This document shows, piece by piece, positions 1 through 7,898 of a DNA stretch of 64,000 bases. Positions within the stretch are counted from its first letter, which is position 1; each line of letters opens with the position of its first letter. The translations under genes and the position numbers were made by a program. The notes under the pieces are model-generated. The model had not been told where the DNA came from and did not search any database. It saw only the letters and a list, made by a program, of their open reading frames with translations. This stretch comes from Yoonia sp. BS5-3 (GTDB lineage: Bacteria > Pseudomonadota > Alphaproteobacteria > Rhodobacterales > Rhodobacteraceae): NCBI RefSeq assembly GCF_038069655.2, contig NZ_CP150951.2:1-64000 (forward strand), read 5' to 3'.

Positions 1-3
1 CGT

Positions 4-23
4 CGTCAGGGATTTTGGGACAG
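4..23 (+). repeat. IS3 element terminal inverted repeat (orfB end)
   Basis: It matches the reverse complement of 1481-1500 at 16 of 20 positions, with identical outer CGTCAG and inner GGGACAG blocks. Confidence 0.7.
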
Positions 24-70
24 ATGGCTGCCTAACCTAAGAGAGGGTCTGGCGCATCTGGCTGTCGTGA

Positions 71-1051
71 TTATGCGGCGGATTTGCGGTGAAGCAAGCG
101 TCGCGTTTCGATGGTCTTTCGCTTGATCCTTTCTCGTTGTTTCAAAATAGTCTCCCCGCGCCCGAAGTAGACATCGGCAGGCGTGAGGTTCTGCAGGCCT
201 TCGTGATAACGCCGGTGGTTGTAGTGATCGACAAAGGCATCGATCTGTTGTCTGAGATCACCGGGCAGGTAGTAGTTTTCAAGCAGAATGCGGTTCTTTA
301 GCGTTTGATGCCACCTTTCGATCTTGCCCTGGGTTTGCGGGTGATATGGCGCACCTCGAACATGATCCATCTTCTGATCTTCCAGCCAATCAGCCAGTTC
401 GCCCGAGATGTAGCTCGACCCGTTGTCACTGAGCAGGCGCGGCTTGTGCAGCACCGTCGCCTGATCGCAGCCCGAAGCCTGCAGCGCGAGGTCGAGCGTA
501 TCGGTCACATCTTCGGCCTTCATCGTTGTGCAGAGCTTCCAGGCGATGATGTAGCGGCTGTAATCATCGAGGATAGTGCTGAGATAGAACCAGCCCCATC
601 CGATGACCTTCAGATATGTGAAGTCGGTTTGCCATAGCTCGTTGGGACGCGTTGTCTTTTCTTTGAACTCGTCGGCGGCTGACAGAACCACATAGGCCGG
701 GCTGGTGATCAGATCATAAGACTTGAGGATGCGATATACGGAAGCCTCTGACACAAAATACTTTTCTGTATCAGTAAACTGAACGGCCAACTCGCGCGGA
801 GACAGGTCGCTTTCCTGCAAAGCCAGGTCCCTGATCTTCTCTCGAATGGGCTCGGGAATGCGGTTCCAGACCCGTGACGGTATCGGACTACGATCGTCAA
901 GCGCCTCGGGGCCACCTGACATATACCGGTCGTACCAGCGGTAGAAGGTGGTCCTGGGAATCCCCAGCTTGTCCAGGGTTCGCTTGATCGGGAGATGCGA
1001 GCCTTCGACCAGGCGAATGATCTCCAGTTTCTCAGATGCGGGGTACCTCAT
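71..1051 (-). CDS. IS3-family transposase OrfB (DDE integrase core)
   Basis: This is the catalytic subunit of the IS3 transposase, 326 aa. A helix-turn-helix region occupies the first ~110 residues and the retroviral-type integrase core follows. The acidic triad is visible as D143 in LWQTDF, D209 in LLSDNG and E245 in GKIERW. The 35 residues between D209 and E245 give the D35E spacing of the family. Its ATG overlaps the TGA of orfA (ATGA), and its frame is the -1 frame of orfA. It is probably made mainly as an OrfAB fusion by frameshifting at 1079-1086, since no stop lies between the slippery site and this ATG in that frame. Confidence 0.93.
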   Translation of the reverse strand: MRYPASEKLEIIRLVEGSHLPIKRTLDKLGIPRTTFYRWYDRYMSGGPEALDDRSPIPSRVWNRIPEPIREKIRDLALQESDLSPRELAVQFTDTEKYFVSEASVYRILKSYDLITSPAYVVLSAADEFKEKTTRPNELWQTDFTYLKVIGWGWFYLSTILDDYSRYIIAWKLCTTMKAEDVTDTLDLALQASGCDQATVLHKPRLLSDNGSSYISGELADWLEDQKMDHVRGAPYHPQTQGKIERWHQTLKNRILLENYYLPGDLRQQIDAFVDHYNHRRYHEGLQNLTPADVYFGRGETILKQRERIKRKTIETRRLLHRKSAA

Positions 1052-1422
1052 TCGTCGTCCTCCCCATCCCCGAGCATGCTTTTTTTGAGCAGCCGTAGCT
1101 CCAGGGCTTGTTCAGCGACGACCTCTTTCAAATCACGGGATTCCCGACGAAGGTCTTTGACTTCGGTCGACGTCGCTGCACGGGCCGTGTCGCCAGCCAG
1201 ACGCTTCTTGCCCGCTTCAAGGAACTCTTTGGACCAGCTATAATACAGGCTCTGAGCAATGCCCTCTCGACGGCAAAGCTCGGCAATGCTGTCCTCACCC
1301 TTAAGGCCGTCCAGCACGATCCTAATCTTCTCTTCGGCGGAATACTGTTTGCGCGTCGCACGGCGGATGTCTTTGACGACCTTATCACCGTGGCTCTTAC
1401 GTGTTCCGGGTTTCTGTCTCAT
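1048..1422 (-). CDS. IS3-family transposase OrfA (HTH, leucine zipper)
   Basis: DNA-binding subunit of the IS3 transposase, 124 aa. An HTH_Tnp_1 domain (about residues 25-65, YSAEEKIRIVLDGL through GIAQSLYYSW) is followed by a leucine-rich coiled segment that in this family mediates multimerisation. The ATG at 1422 is preferred over the upstream GTG at 1428 because AAGGAGTGGAG precedes it. The stop overlaps the orfB start by ATGA. The A7G run near the 3' end encodes the two lysines of LLKKS. Confidence 0.9.
   Translation of the reverse strand: MRQKPGTRKSHGDKVVKDIRRATRKQYSAEEKIRIVLDGLKGEDSIAELCRREGIAQSLYYSWSKEFLEAGKKRLAGDTARAATSTEVKDLRRESRDLKEVVAEQALELRLLKKSMLGDGEDDE
1079..1086 (-). other. 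Predicted -1 programmed frameshift site (A7G)
   Basis: Seven A residues followed by G on the coding strand of orfA match the A-AAA-AAG slippery motif used by IS3 elements to make OrfAB. A -1 slip enters the orfB frame, which is open from here to the orfB ATG. Confidence 0.7.
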
Positions 1423-1480
1423 CTCCACTCCTTGGTGGTTACGATGTGCCAGAAACCCTCCCTTATCAAATCGGCCTAAA

Positions 1481-1500
1481 CTGTCCCATAGGCGCTGACG
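1481..1500 (-). repeat. IS3 element terminal inverted repeat (orfA end)
   Basis: Partner of 4-23, lying 59 bp upstream of the orfA start. The element end may extend a few bases into the adjoining palindromic TGACGTCA. Confidence 0.7.
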
Positions 1501-1516
1501 TCAGACAGAGCAGTGA

Positions 1517-2098
1517 TCATGCGGATAGCAACGTTTCACCTTCGACCTCTGCTTGGAAACTTCGCCAATTCTCACTTCCCCATCCTAGACTTGAAACTCT
1601 CTGCAACTGTAAATTTTGACGGTGTATCTCTTGCTGCACAAGTTGATGTTGATCGACCATTAGATCGTTTTGAGCCGTAACTTCTGTCTGAGCCACCAAC
1701 TCGTAAATATACCCATCCAATATACTAAAGGCATTTTCTACTGGTCCAGCAATGCTACACTCATCTTTGCTAACAATCCAACGCGTCAAGTGCCAAATTG
1801 AAGAAAACGCATCTATGGCAAACCTTGAAGATGATTGATTAAAATCAACATCTAAAAAGTCAGTCATTTCCGGCTCAATGATTGCTTCATAGTTTTCATT
1901 GAAAACGCTCACATGCCAACATGTATTCAGTATTGAGCGAAGTTCCGATCTATTGTCCCACGGGTGCCCGCTGACATATTCACAATAAACACCCATTTGT
2001 CGCTGACAGACAGCACAAAGAAAAAGTGTAACTTGACGATGTGAAAGTTCCCTCAAAAGTGCAAAGATACTTTCCTGATGTAAAAAAATAGGTCTCAT
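1517..2098 (-). CDS. cdiI: DUF416-like protein, probable CdiI immunity protein
   Basis: The 193-aa product resembles the DUF416 (YjaG) family. The shared pattern is an N-terminal LLRELSHRQVTLFLCAVCQRQ block, then a helical ILNTCWHVS block, and a later block of aromatic residues (WHLTRW). No signal peptide or membrane segment is visible, so it should be cytosolic. The ATG at 2098 lies one base after the cdiA stop. A TTG at 2131 in the same frame would overlap cdiA and is less likely. A small gene directly behind the toxin tip of cdiA, sharing its AT-rich composition, is the expected place for the cognate immunity gene. That function is inferred from position; I do not know DUF416 as an established CDI immunity family. 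Confidence 0.7.
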   Translation of the reverse strand: MRPIFLHQESIFALLRELSHRQVTLFLCAVCQRQMGVYCEYVSGHPWDNRSELRSILNTCWHVSVFNENYEAIIEPEMTDFLDVDFNQSSSRFAIDAFSSIWHLTRWIVSKDECSIAGPVENAFSILDGYIYELVAQTEVTAQNDLMVDQHQLVQQEIHRQNLQLQRVSSLGWGSENWRSFQAEVEGETLLSA

Positions 2099-2099
2099 C

Positions 2100-5000
2100 T
2101 TATTCCGTATCTGGAGCCTGACTTGGATCAAGGGGCCTTCCTATTTGCCCCCCATTATCGGCCGCATTTCCAGTTATGTTTGTTATTCCTGAATTTGATT
2201 GTGCCGCTGCACATCCATCACACGAATAATGACTAGAGGCTTGAGTTGCTCCAGCAGCGTCATCGCCAAGGTATTGGATACCTCGTTGTTCCGCATGATG
2301 ACCTGTGGATCCTACTGCATTTGTAGTCGTTCCACCAGAAACGAATTCGACATCATCTCCAAATATTCTTTGCGCTTCTGCACGTTGTGCTGGCGTGGGC
2401 AGGCCACCAGTTGTTGAAACAATGATACGGCCATCTTGGGCCTGAGTCACCGTGGTAACTCTCAAATTAGCCGCAGGCCCATTAAGTTGAGATTGAATAC
2501 TATCTGCTGCTCCTTGCAACTGTGCATTCGAAAAACCTACATTATTTGGTGTACCTTGCGCAGTAACCAACTGCGAACTCTTACCCACCAATGAAAGCCC
2601 AATCGGTTTACCACCTGTCTCTATACAGTATTCGGCACATCCAGCGGCCTGCAGGAGCGCATAGGTCGCGACATCATATCGCGTGATTTGATCAAAATGC
2701 TCGAGGATATAGAGGTGAGAATCCCCTTCAATCCCCATCCCATCGCGCAAGGAATGGTTGATCAGCGCATTAAATATTGCACGCTGCCCGCCAACGGAGT
2801 TGCTCGTGTCCCAATTGGTGCCAATTATGTGCGCACGGACGATGTCACCTTCGGCTATCAGATCCACATGACGCTGGATGCAGATCTGATCTGTCCCGCA
2901 GGCTTCCAACAGTTGTAGATTTTGCTCTGATTGCACTTCAGCAACGGCCCAAGCATCGCGCCGACAATTAGTTGGGTTTTCGGCAGACTCGCAGGCAACA
3001 AAGGCGTTGTTCAACTGGATGAGTTGATCGTGCTTGAGGTAGTTGTTGAGAGTGCCGGATTTGGCGATGCTGGCTGCGTTCGAAACATTTACCGCGATGC
3101 CTGCTGAAGTCAGATAACCGACCCCGCCACCTAGCAATTCCGATTGGTTTGCAATCTGTGCACGCCAGAGACTGTAAGCCGTGGCGTAGGCCTCTTCGGA
3201 ACCGTAGTCTCCGCGCAACGGTTCGCTGCCTTCCTGCATCCCGGCATAGATTGATTGCGCGATCCCAGCAGCTGCGCCTGATGCACAGTTTCCGTCGAGC
3301 GCCTCGGCCGCAAGGCACCCCACAGTGCCGTGCAGTGCGGCATGGGCCAACCCGCCTTCGTTCAGTCCCAGATCCCCGATCCCGACCTGCAGGTCAGCCA
3401 TCGTCAGATTGACGGCTGCGCTGCTCATGCTGGCAGAGAAGCTTTCGAGGAAATCCGTCTCATGGATCTCTGCGCTCAGGCCTGCGGTAATCGTGGCGTC
3501 GATACCGCGCTCGACCAGCGCAGCGAAGGTCAGCTCGCTACCAAAGCCGAGCCCCGCGGTCTGGAAAAGCGATTCATTCGCCCAGCCCACGCCTTCAAAC
3601 GAACCGCCAAATGTGTCCAGATTGACACCGGTGGTCAGTCCTGCCGATATCGCGGAAAAGCTCGCCTGCCCGACGACATCAGAGATATCGAAATCCCCAG
3701 ACACGACGCCTGCGGTGGCCTCTACAACAAATGTGCTGCTGAACGATGCGACTGCGGCGTTGACACCTTGCCCAACGGCCGAAAGCGTTGTGACCGTCTG
3801 CCCCGCCGCATTGACTGTTTGTGCCGTCAATCCAAGATCCGCCGCTATTTGGAATGCCCCTATGCTTCCGATGCCTTGCGTGACTGCTATCGTCACAAGT
3901 GCTTTGAACGCGGGGTTCAGGGCGTATTGTCTGTCATAGAAGCTGTAGCTGACCAGTTCGATCGGCTCGTTGATGGTGTCATCGCGGCCGACCACCCCGT
4001 CCAGATAGGCGTATTCCGCCCCGTCAACGCCCTTAGGTAGCGCGACCTGACGGATGGCGAAGTCACCATCTTCGCTCCACTCTCCGCCCTCACGCCAATG
4101 AAGATCCTCTTCTTCATCTTCCTCTGAACTGTTCAACGATTTCCAGTCGTTACCGCTCGTTTCTTGGTCTTCGGCCGGGGAATCGATGTCTAGATAGGCG
4201 TTCGCGAGCATCGACCGCCCATTTTCGGCCTCGGTTGTCCATGCTGCCGGATGTGCGCTGTCAAAGAGCGGATCACGCACCCCTGCCAGCACAATTTGTG
4301 AGTTCGGGTCCAGATTGACGCCGCCAGCTGCTGTGATGCGGTTGAAGGTGACGCTTTCGCTGATGTCTTCAACCGTCGTGTCCGTCATGATCACGCCATT
4401 GTCGCGATGCGTGAAGCTGAACTGGTAATCCTGTTCGATTGCCGCCAGCAGGTAGGTTGTCCCGCTGACCTGGGTCACGAACTCTCCGCCGGCGTTGAAG
4501 TCGACCGCCGTCAGGGTCAGATCCCCGCCAGAGTTCAGTGCAATATCACCGGCTGTATCCGCAAAAACCCCGCGCGCCACATCATGCGCGCTTTTGGTCG
4601 TGGTCGAATTGCTGACTAGCCCCCACAGGGTTGAGTTGTTCCGGTAGCTTGTCTCAACGAAGATATCGAATGGCGCCGCAAAGACCGAGCTGCCATTGAC
4701 CGACACCATTGCCAACTGGCCAGGTGCGACATCGTCATTTGCTACCCCGGGAATGGTGAAGCGGCTACCTTCGACATAGATATTATTGTCCGCCACACCG
4801 GTAATCGACGCGCCTTCAATCGTTGTCACCTGATGGGTGATACGGGTGGTCATCCGCTGCCGGACCTTGCTATTGAAGCCAAGGAAGCCCGAAGATTTGC
4901 GCCGATAGTCGCGGAAATAGAAATCGCTGACCGCTGCTAGGACAAGATCGCCATCCTGCGCGATGAGGCCGACATCACCGCCTGCAGTCAGTCCCGCCCC

Positions 5001-7898
5001 TTCCAGGACGATATCATTCTGACCCGCACTATTCCCTGACGACAGTAGCAGAATATCGCCGCCTGCAGTCAAGCTGGTCGTCAGGTGATCGACCCGTTCA
5101 ACGTAATTGCGGTTTGATCCACGCCGATCCCCGGTCGCTGACGCCAACTGAAGGGCACCGATCGTGATATCTCCGCCGGCCAGCAAGGTGATATTGTCGC
5201 CTGCGCTGATCCGCGCGCCAGCGGTCGTGATTGTATCGCGCGCGCTAAGAACAATGTTACTGCCAGCCTCAAAGGTCGCTGTTTGCAAGGCCACGTCAAC
5301 TTCGTCGGTCTGGCCGGACCGATTGAAGAGCGGCAGTTTGACAAGCCCCTGACCTGTCACGACAGTGCGTCCATCGGTGGAGACATTGATCGCATTTGCG
5401 ATCACAGCAATATTTTCAGCCGAGATCGTGCCCCCGGTAGAACTGAACGTATCGCTGGCGACGATCGAAATTTCACCCGTCGCCCGAATGCCGCCCGCAT
5501 TGTCAAAATTCTCAGTCCGGAAATTGACATTCTGGCCGGTGATCATCGCACCGCTCAGGCCTGCAAACCGGATTTCCGGGTTCGCCAGATAGACTTTTGG
5601 GGCAAGGACGATCTCGCCGTTGATCTCGGTCTCTTCAAGCCAGATAATGTCGCTGGTCAATGCACCGATCTGTTCAGGCGTAAGGGCAACGCCCGGGGTA
5701 AGATCAAGATTTTCCAGTTCATTGATGGCGTTGTTATACATCGCCTCGATCTGGGCGCGCTCATCAAGCCCCTCTATGACAATCAGCTGCCCCAGCAATT
5801 CCTGCAATTGCTTGCGGATCAAAAGTGCCTCGGCATAGGCATCGCCGAACCGTCTTAGCTCGGGGTTATATTCGATGGCTTCAAGAAAATAATCTGATGA
5901 TATGAACTGGTCGAGATCGACAAATTCAGGGCGGGTTTCCACCACGAACTCGGAATCGGGGTCCTCATTTTCGACGAAAAGGTCAGGATTACCAATAGAA
6001 TCCAGCGTGATATCGCTCAGATCAGTATCGGTAGGGCCGCTGACGATGGCCGTGTTTTCTGAGAAGGCGCCGTTATTGACATAGCCGGCAACATCGCCAT
6101 TCACATCACCGCGGGCTTCAATCGTTCCAAAGACGGCACCCACAAATTCGGCAGTACCACCACTATCGCGGTAAACATTCACCCCGAGATTTTCGAGCGT
6201 GTTCACATCGATATTGATGTCACCACCTGCCGAAATCAGGCTGTATGCGTTTGAAACGGTGTCACCAGTGAGATTGATATCACCGGCCGAGATAATCTGC
6301 GCGGCTTCGCCATTCACCGTAATTTGGCCCGCAACAGTGACCGGATCAAAGCATGTATCATCGCTGCAGCCTTCGTCTGCGGCGTCTTCACCTGTCTCTT
6401 GGGTCAATCCGCCATCAATGGTCGGTGCCTCGCGCAGGTTACCGAATGTTACTGCTGCGATGCTGATGTCACCGGTGATTGTCTCAACAATACCGCCATA
6501 CTGGTTGATAAACGCCGTCGCCAGAGCGCCAGAGTCTCCCCTGATCTCGACATCGCCATTGGCAATGATCGAACCGCCGTTGTTGTAGATCGATTCATCA
6601 CTCCGCAGGACAACGGATGAATCACCGAACAACAGCCCCTCGTTCGTCAGGTCAAGGCTGGTCGTGATCAGCAAGCCACCATTGGTCGACGCCAAAACGC
6701 CCATGTTGAATACGGTGGTTGCGTCAATCGCGAAAGTCTCTGCCGCGACAACATCGGCATTCGTTCCAATCCGAAGCGATCCGGCGATGTCCAGATCAAA
6801 TCGTGTGGCAGCCAGCTCTGCGCCGTTCTGCACGTCCAGATCACCGCCGATATCCAGTATTGCGGCACTGTCCGCGACCAGCTTGGCGTTTGCAGCCAGG
6901 ATCAGATCTTCGGCACTTGTGATATCTGCGTCGCCGCCTGCGACCACATTGCCAGTAATCTCAACAGTGTCCGTGCTTTGCACTGTCACATTTTGACTGG
7001 CCGTCGCGTTGCCCATGACCAGACGGCCATCTGCCGTAATCGTCATACCGCCCGCATTGGCCGCCATGTTTTGCGGGGCACGCACACCCACCCCATCTTC
7101 GGTCGAGGTGATTGTGATAGCGTTTGCATACATGCCACCCAACACGGTTGAATCGATGGCAAGGGTTGGCTTGGTCGAGCCGTCATCGGCCTTTTCGATG
7201 ATCTCGCCGGTCGCATAGATCACATCGTTGCGGCCCGCGATCACGCGAATCCGTTGCCCTTGTACGGCACCAGCCACAGTGATCTGCCGCGAGATCAGAT
7301 CGAATTGCGTTGAATCGGACGCATCCAGCCCGCGCGTACCAATGTTAACGCCTGCGCTGCCGTCAACAGACAGGCCCGTGAAGTCACCTCCATCATAGGT
7401 TGGTGTCCCGGTCGTGATGGTCAAACGATCGGTATTGATAAAACCACAGCCATCACAGCTGATCCCATAAGGGTTGGCGACGATCACATCGGCCCGGTCC
7501 CCACCGACCTCTAGATATCCGTTGAGCGTCGTCGGGTTGCTGGTTGTCACCTCGTTGATGATGATCGCGGCGGTCCCGCCAGTCAGGTTCCCATTACCCT
7601 GAATAATGCCGCCAAGCTGGGTTTCGGCAGTATTCTCGCCCACATTGTTCAGGATCGCCCCGTCAGAGCCGACACCGAATTCGACAAAAGTGTTATGCGA
7701 CACGCCATTTGCATCAGGCGTGTTGATCATGACCATTGTGGTGCCATTGGCCGTATCGATCACGATCGGACCATCGGCATCCGACACAATGGATTGGGCC
7801 ATCACCGGATGAATTGTCAGAAGCGCAATGCAAAGGGCGGAAACCGCGTTATCAAGATATTTTTTCATCTTAATCATCATAGCATAATCCTTCATCAA
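2100..7898 (-). CDS. cdiA: CdiA/TpsA filamentous haemagglutinin-like exoprotein with C-terminal deaminase-like toxin tip
   Basis: Two-partner-secretion exoprotein, 1932 aa, short for CdiA. In order: an extended signal peptide ending near VMAQS (about residue 36); a TPS secretion domain with the NPYGI motif; a long beta-helix repeat region rich in AGGDI and SAGD repeats (about 270-1300); a DUF637-like pretoxin region (about 1400-1650); a cysteine-containing linker; and a variable tip from about residue 1754. The tip has H1868-A-E1870 and C1893-x-x-C1896, the zinc and catalytic signature of deaminase-fold toxins. The gene start overlaps the cdiB stop (ATGA), so the two are coupled. GC content drops visibly below about 2640, the toxin tip. 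The target (DNA, RNA or nucleotide) cannot be told from the sequence. Confidence 0.9.
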   Translation of the reverse strand: MMKDYAMMIKMKKYLDNAVSALCIALLTIHPVMAQSIVSDADGPIVIDTANGTTMVMINTPDANGVSHNTFVEFGVGSDGAILNNVGENTAETQLGGIIQGNGNLTGGTAAIIINEVTTSNPTTLNGYLEVGGDRADVIVANPYGISCDGCGFINTDRLTITTGTPTYDGGDFTGLSVDGSAGVNIGTRGLDASDSTQFDLISRQITVAGAVQGQRIRVIAGRNDVIYATGEIIEKADDGSTKPTLAIDSTVLGGMYANAITITSTEDGVGVRAPQNMAANAGGMTITADGRLVMGNATASQNVTVQSTDTVEITGNVVAGGDADITSAEDLILAANAKLVADSAAILDIGGDLDVQNGAELAATRFDLDIAGSLRIGTNADVVAAETFAIDATTVFNMGVLASTNGGLLITTSLDLTNEGLLFGDSSVVLRSDESIYNNGGSIIANGDVEIRGDSGALATAFINQYGGIVETITGDISIAAVTFGNLREAPTIDGGLTQETGEDAADEGCSDDTCFDPVTVAGQITVNGEAAQIISAGDINLTGDTVSNAYSLISAGGDINIDVNTLENLGVNVYRDSGGTAEFVGAVFGTIEARGDVNGDVAGYVNNGAFSENTAIVSGPTDTDLSDITLDSIGNPDLFVENEDPDSEFVVETRPEFVDLDQFISSDYFLEAIEYNPELRRFGDAYAEALLIRKQLQELLGQLIVIEGLDERAQIEAMYNNAINELENLDLTPGVALTPEQIGALTSDIIWLEETEINGEIVLAPKVYLANPEIRFAGLSGAMITGQNVNFRTENFDNAGGIRATGEISIVASDTFSSTGGTISAENIAVIANAINVSTDGRTVVTGQGLVKLPLFNRSGQTDEVDVALQTATFEAGSNIVLSARDTITTAGARISAGDNITLLAGGDITIGALQLASATGDRRGSNRNYVERVDHLTTSLTAGGDILLLSSGNSAGQNDIVLEGAGLTAGGDVGLIAQDGDLVLAAVSDFYFRDYRRKSSGFLGFNSKVRQRMTTRITHQVTTIEGASITGVADNNIYVEGSRFTIPGVANDDVAPGQLAMVSVNGSSVFAAPFDIFVETSYRNNSTLWGLVSNSTTTKSAHDVARGVFADTAGDIALNSGGDLTLTAVDFNAGGEFVTQVSGTTYLLAAIEQDYQFSFTHRDNGVIMTDTTVEDISESVTFNRITAAGGVNLDPNSQIVLAGVRDPLFDSAHPAAWTTEAENGRSMLANAYLDIDSPAEDQETSGNDWKSLNSSEEDEEEDLHWREGGEWSEDGDFAIRQVALPKGVDGAEYAYLDGVVGRDDTINEPIELVSYSFYDRQYALNPAFKALVTIAVTQGIGSIGAFQIAADLGLTAQTVNAAGQTVTTLSAVGQGVNAAVASFSSTFVVEATAGVVSGDFDISDVVGQASFSAISAGLTTGVNLDTFGGSFEGVGWANESLFQTAGLGFGSELTFAALVERGIDATITAGLSAEIHETDFLESFSASMSSAAVNLTMADLQVGIGDLGLNEGGLAHAALHGTVGCLAAEALDGNCASGAAAGIAQSIYAGMQEGSEPLRGDYGSEEAYATAYSLWRAQIANQSELLGGGVGYLTSAGIAVNVSNAASIAKSGTLNNYLKHDQLIQLNNAFVACESAENPTNCRRDAWAVAEVQSEQNLQLLEACGTDQICIQRHVDLIAEGDIVRAHIIGTNWDTSNSVGGQRAIFNALINHSLRDGMGIEGDSHLYILEHFDQITRYDVATYALLQAAGCAEYCIETGGKPIGLSLVGKSSQLVTAQGTPNNVGFSNAQLQGAADSIQSQLNGPAANLRVTTVTQAQDGRIIVSTTGGLPTPAQRAEAQRIFGDDVEFVSGGTTTNAVGSTGHHAEQRGIQYLGDDAAGATQASSHYSCDGCAAAQSNSGITNITGNAADNGGQIGRPLDPSQAPDTE

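Larger units (their letters stand above)
4..1500 (-). mobile_element. IS3-family insertion sequence
   Basis: An approximately 1.5-kb element holds overlapping orfA and orfB on the minus strand between imperfect 20-bp inverted repeats at 4-23 and 1481-1500 (16 of 20 bases match; both contain CGTCAG and GGGACAG). A DDE transposase with D35E spacing and an A7G slippery site identify the IS3 family. The left end is so close to the window edge that the true terminus and the target duplication cannot be read. No 3-4 bp direct repeat is obvious if the ends are placed exactly at the repeats. It lies 16 bp behind the stop of the probable CDI immunity gene and looks intact, so it may be active. Confidence 0.85.

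Noticed and set aside
1493-1504. Palindrome TGACGTCA at the edge of the IS3 element as a regulatory site
   Set aside because: It overlaps the terminal repeat of the element and is best explained as part of its end.
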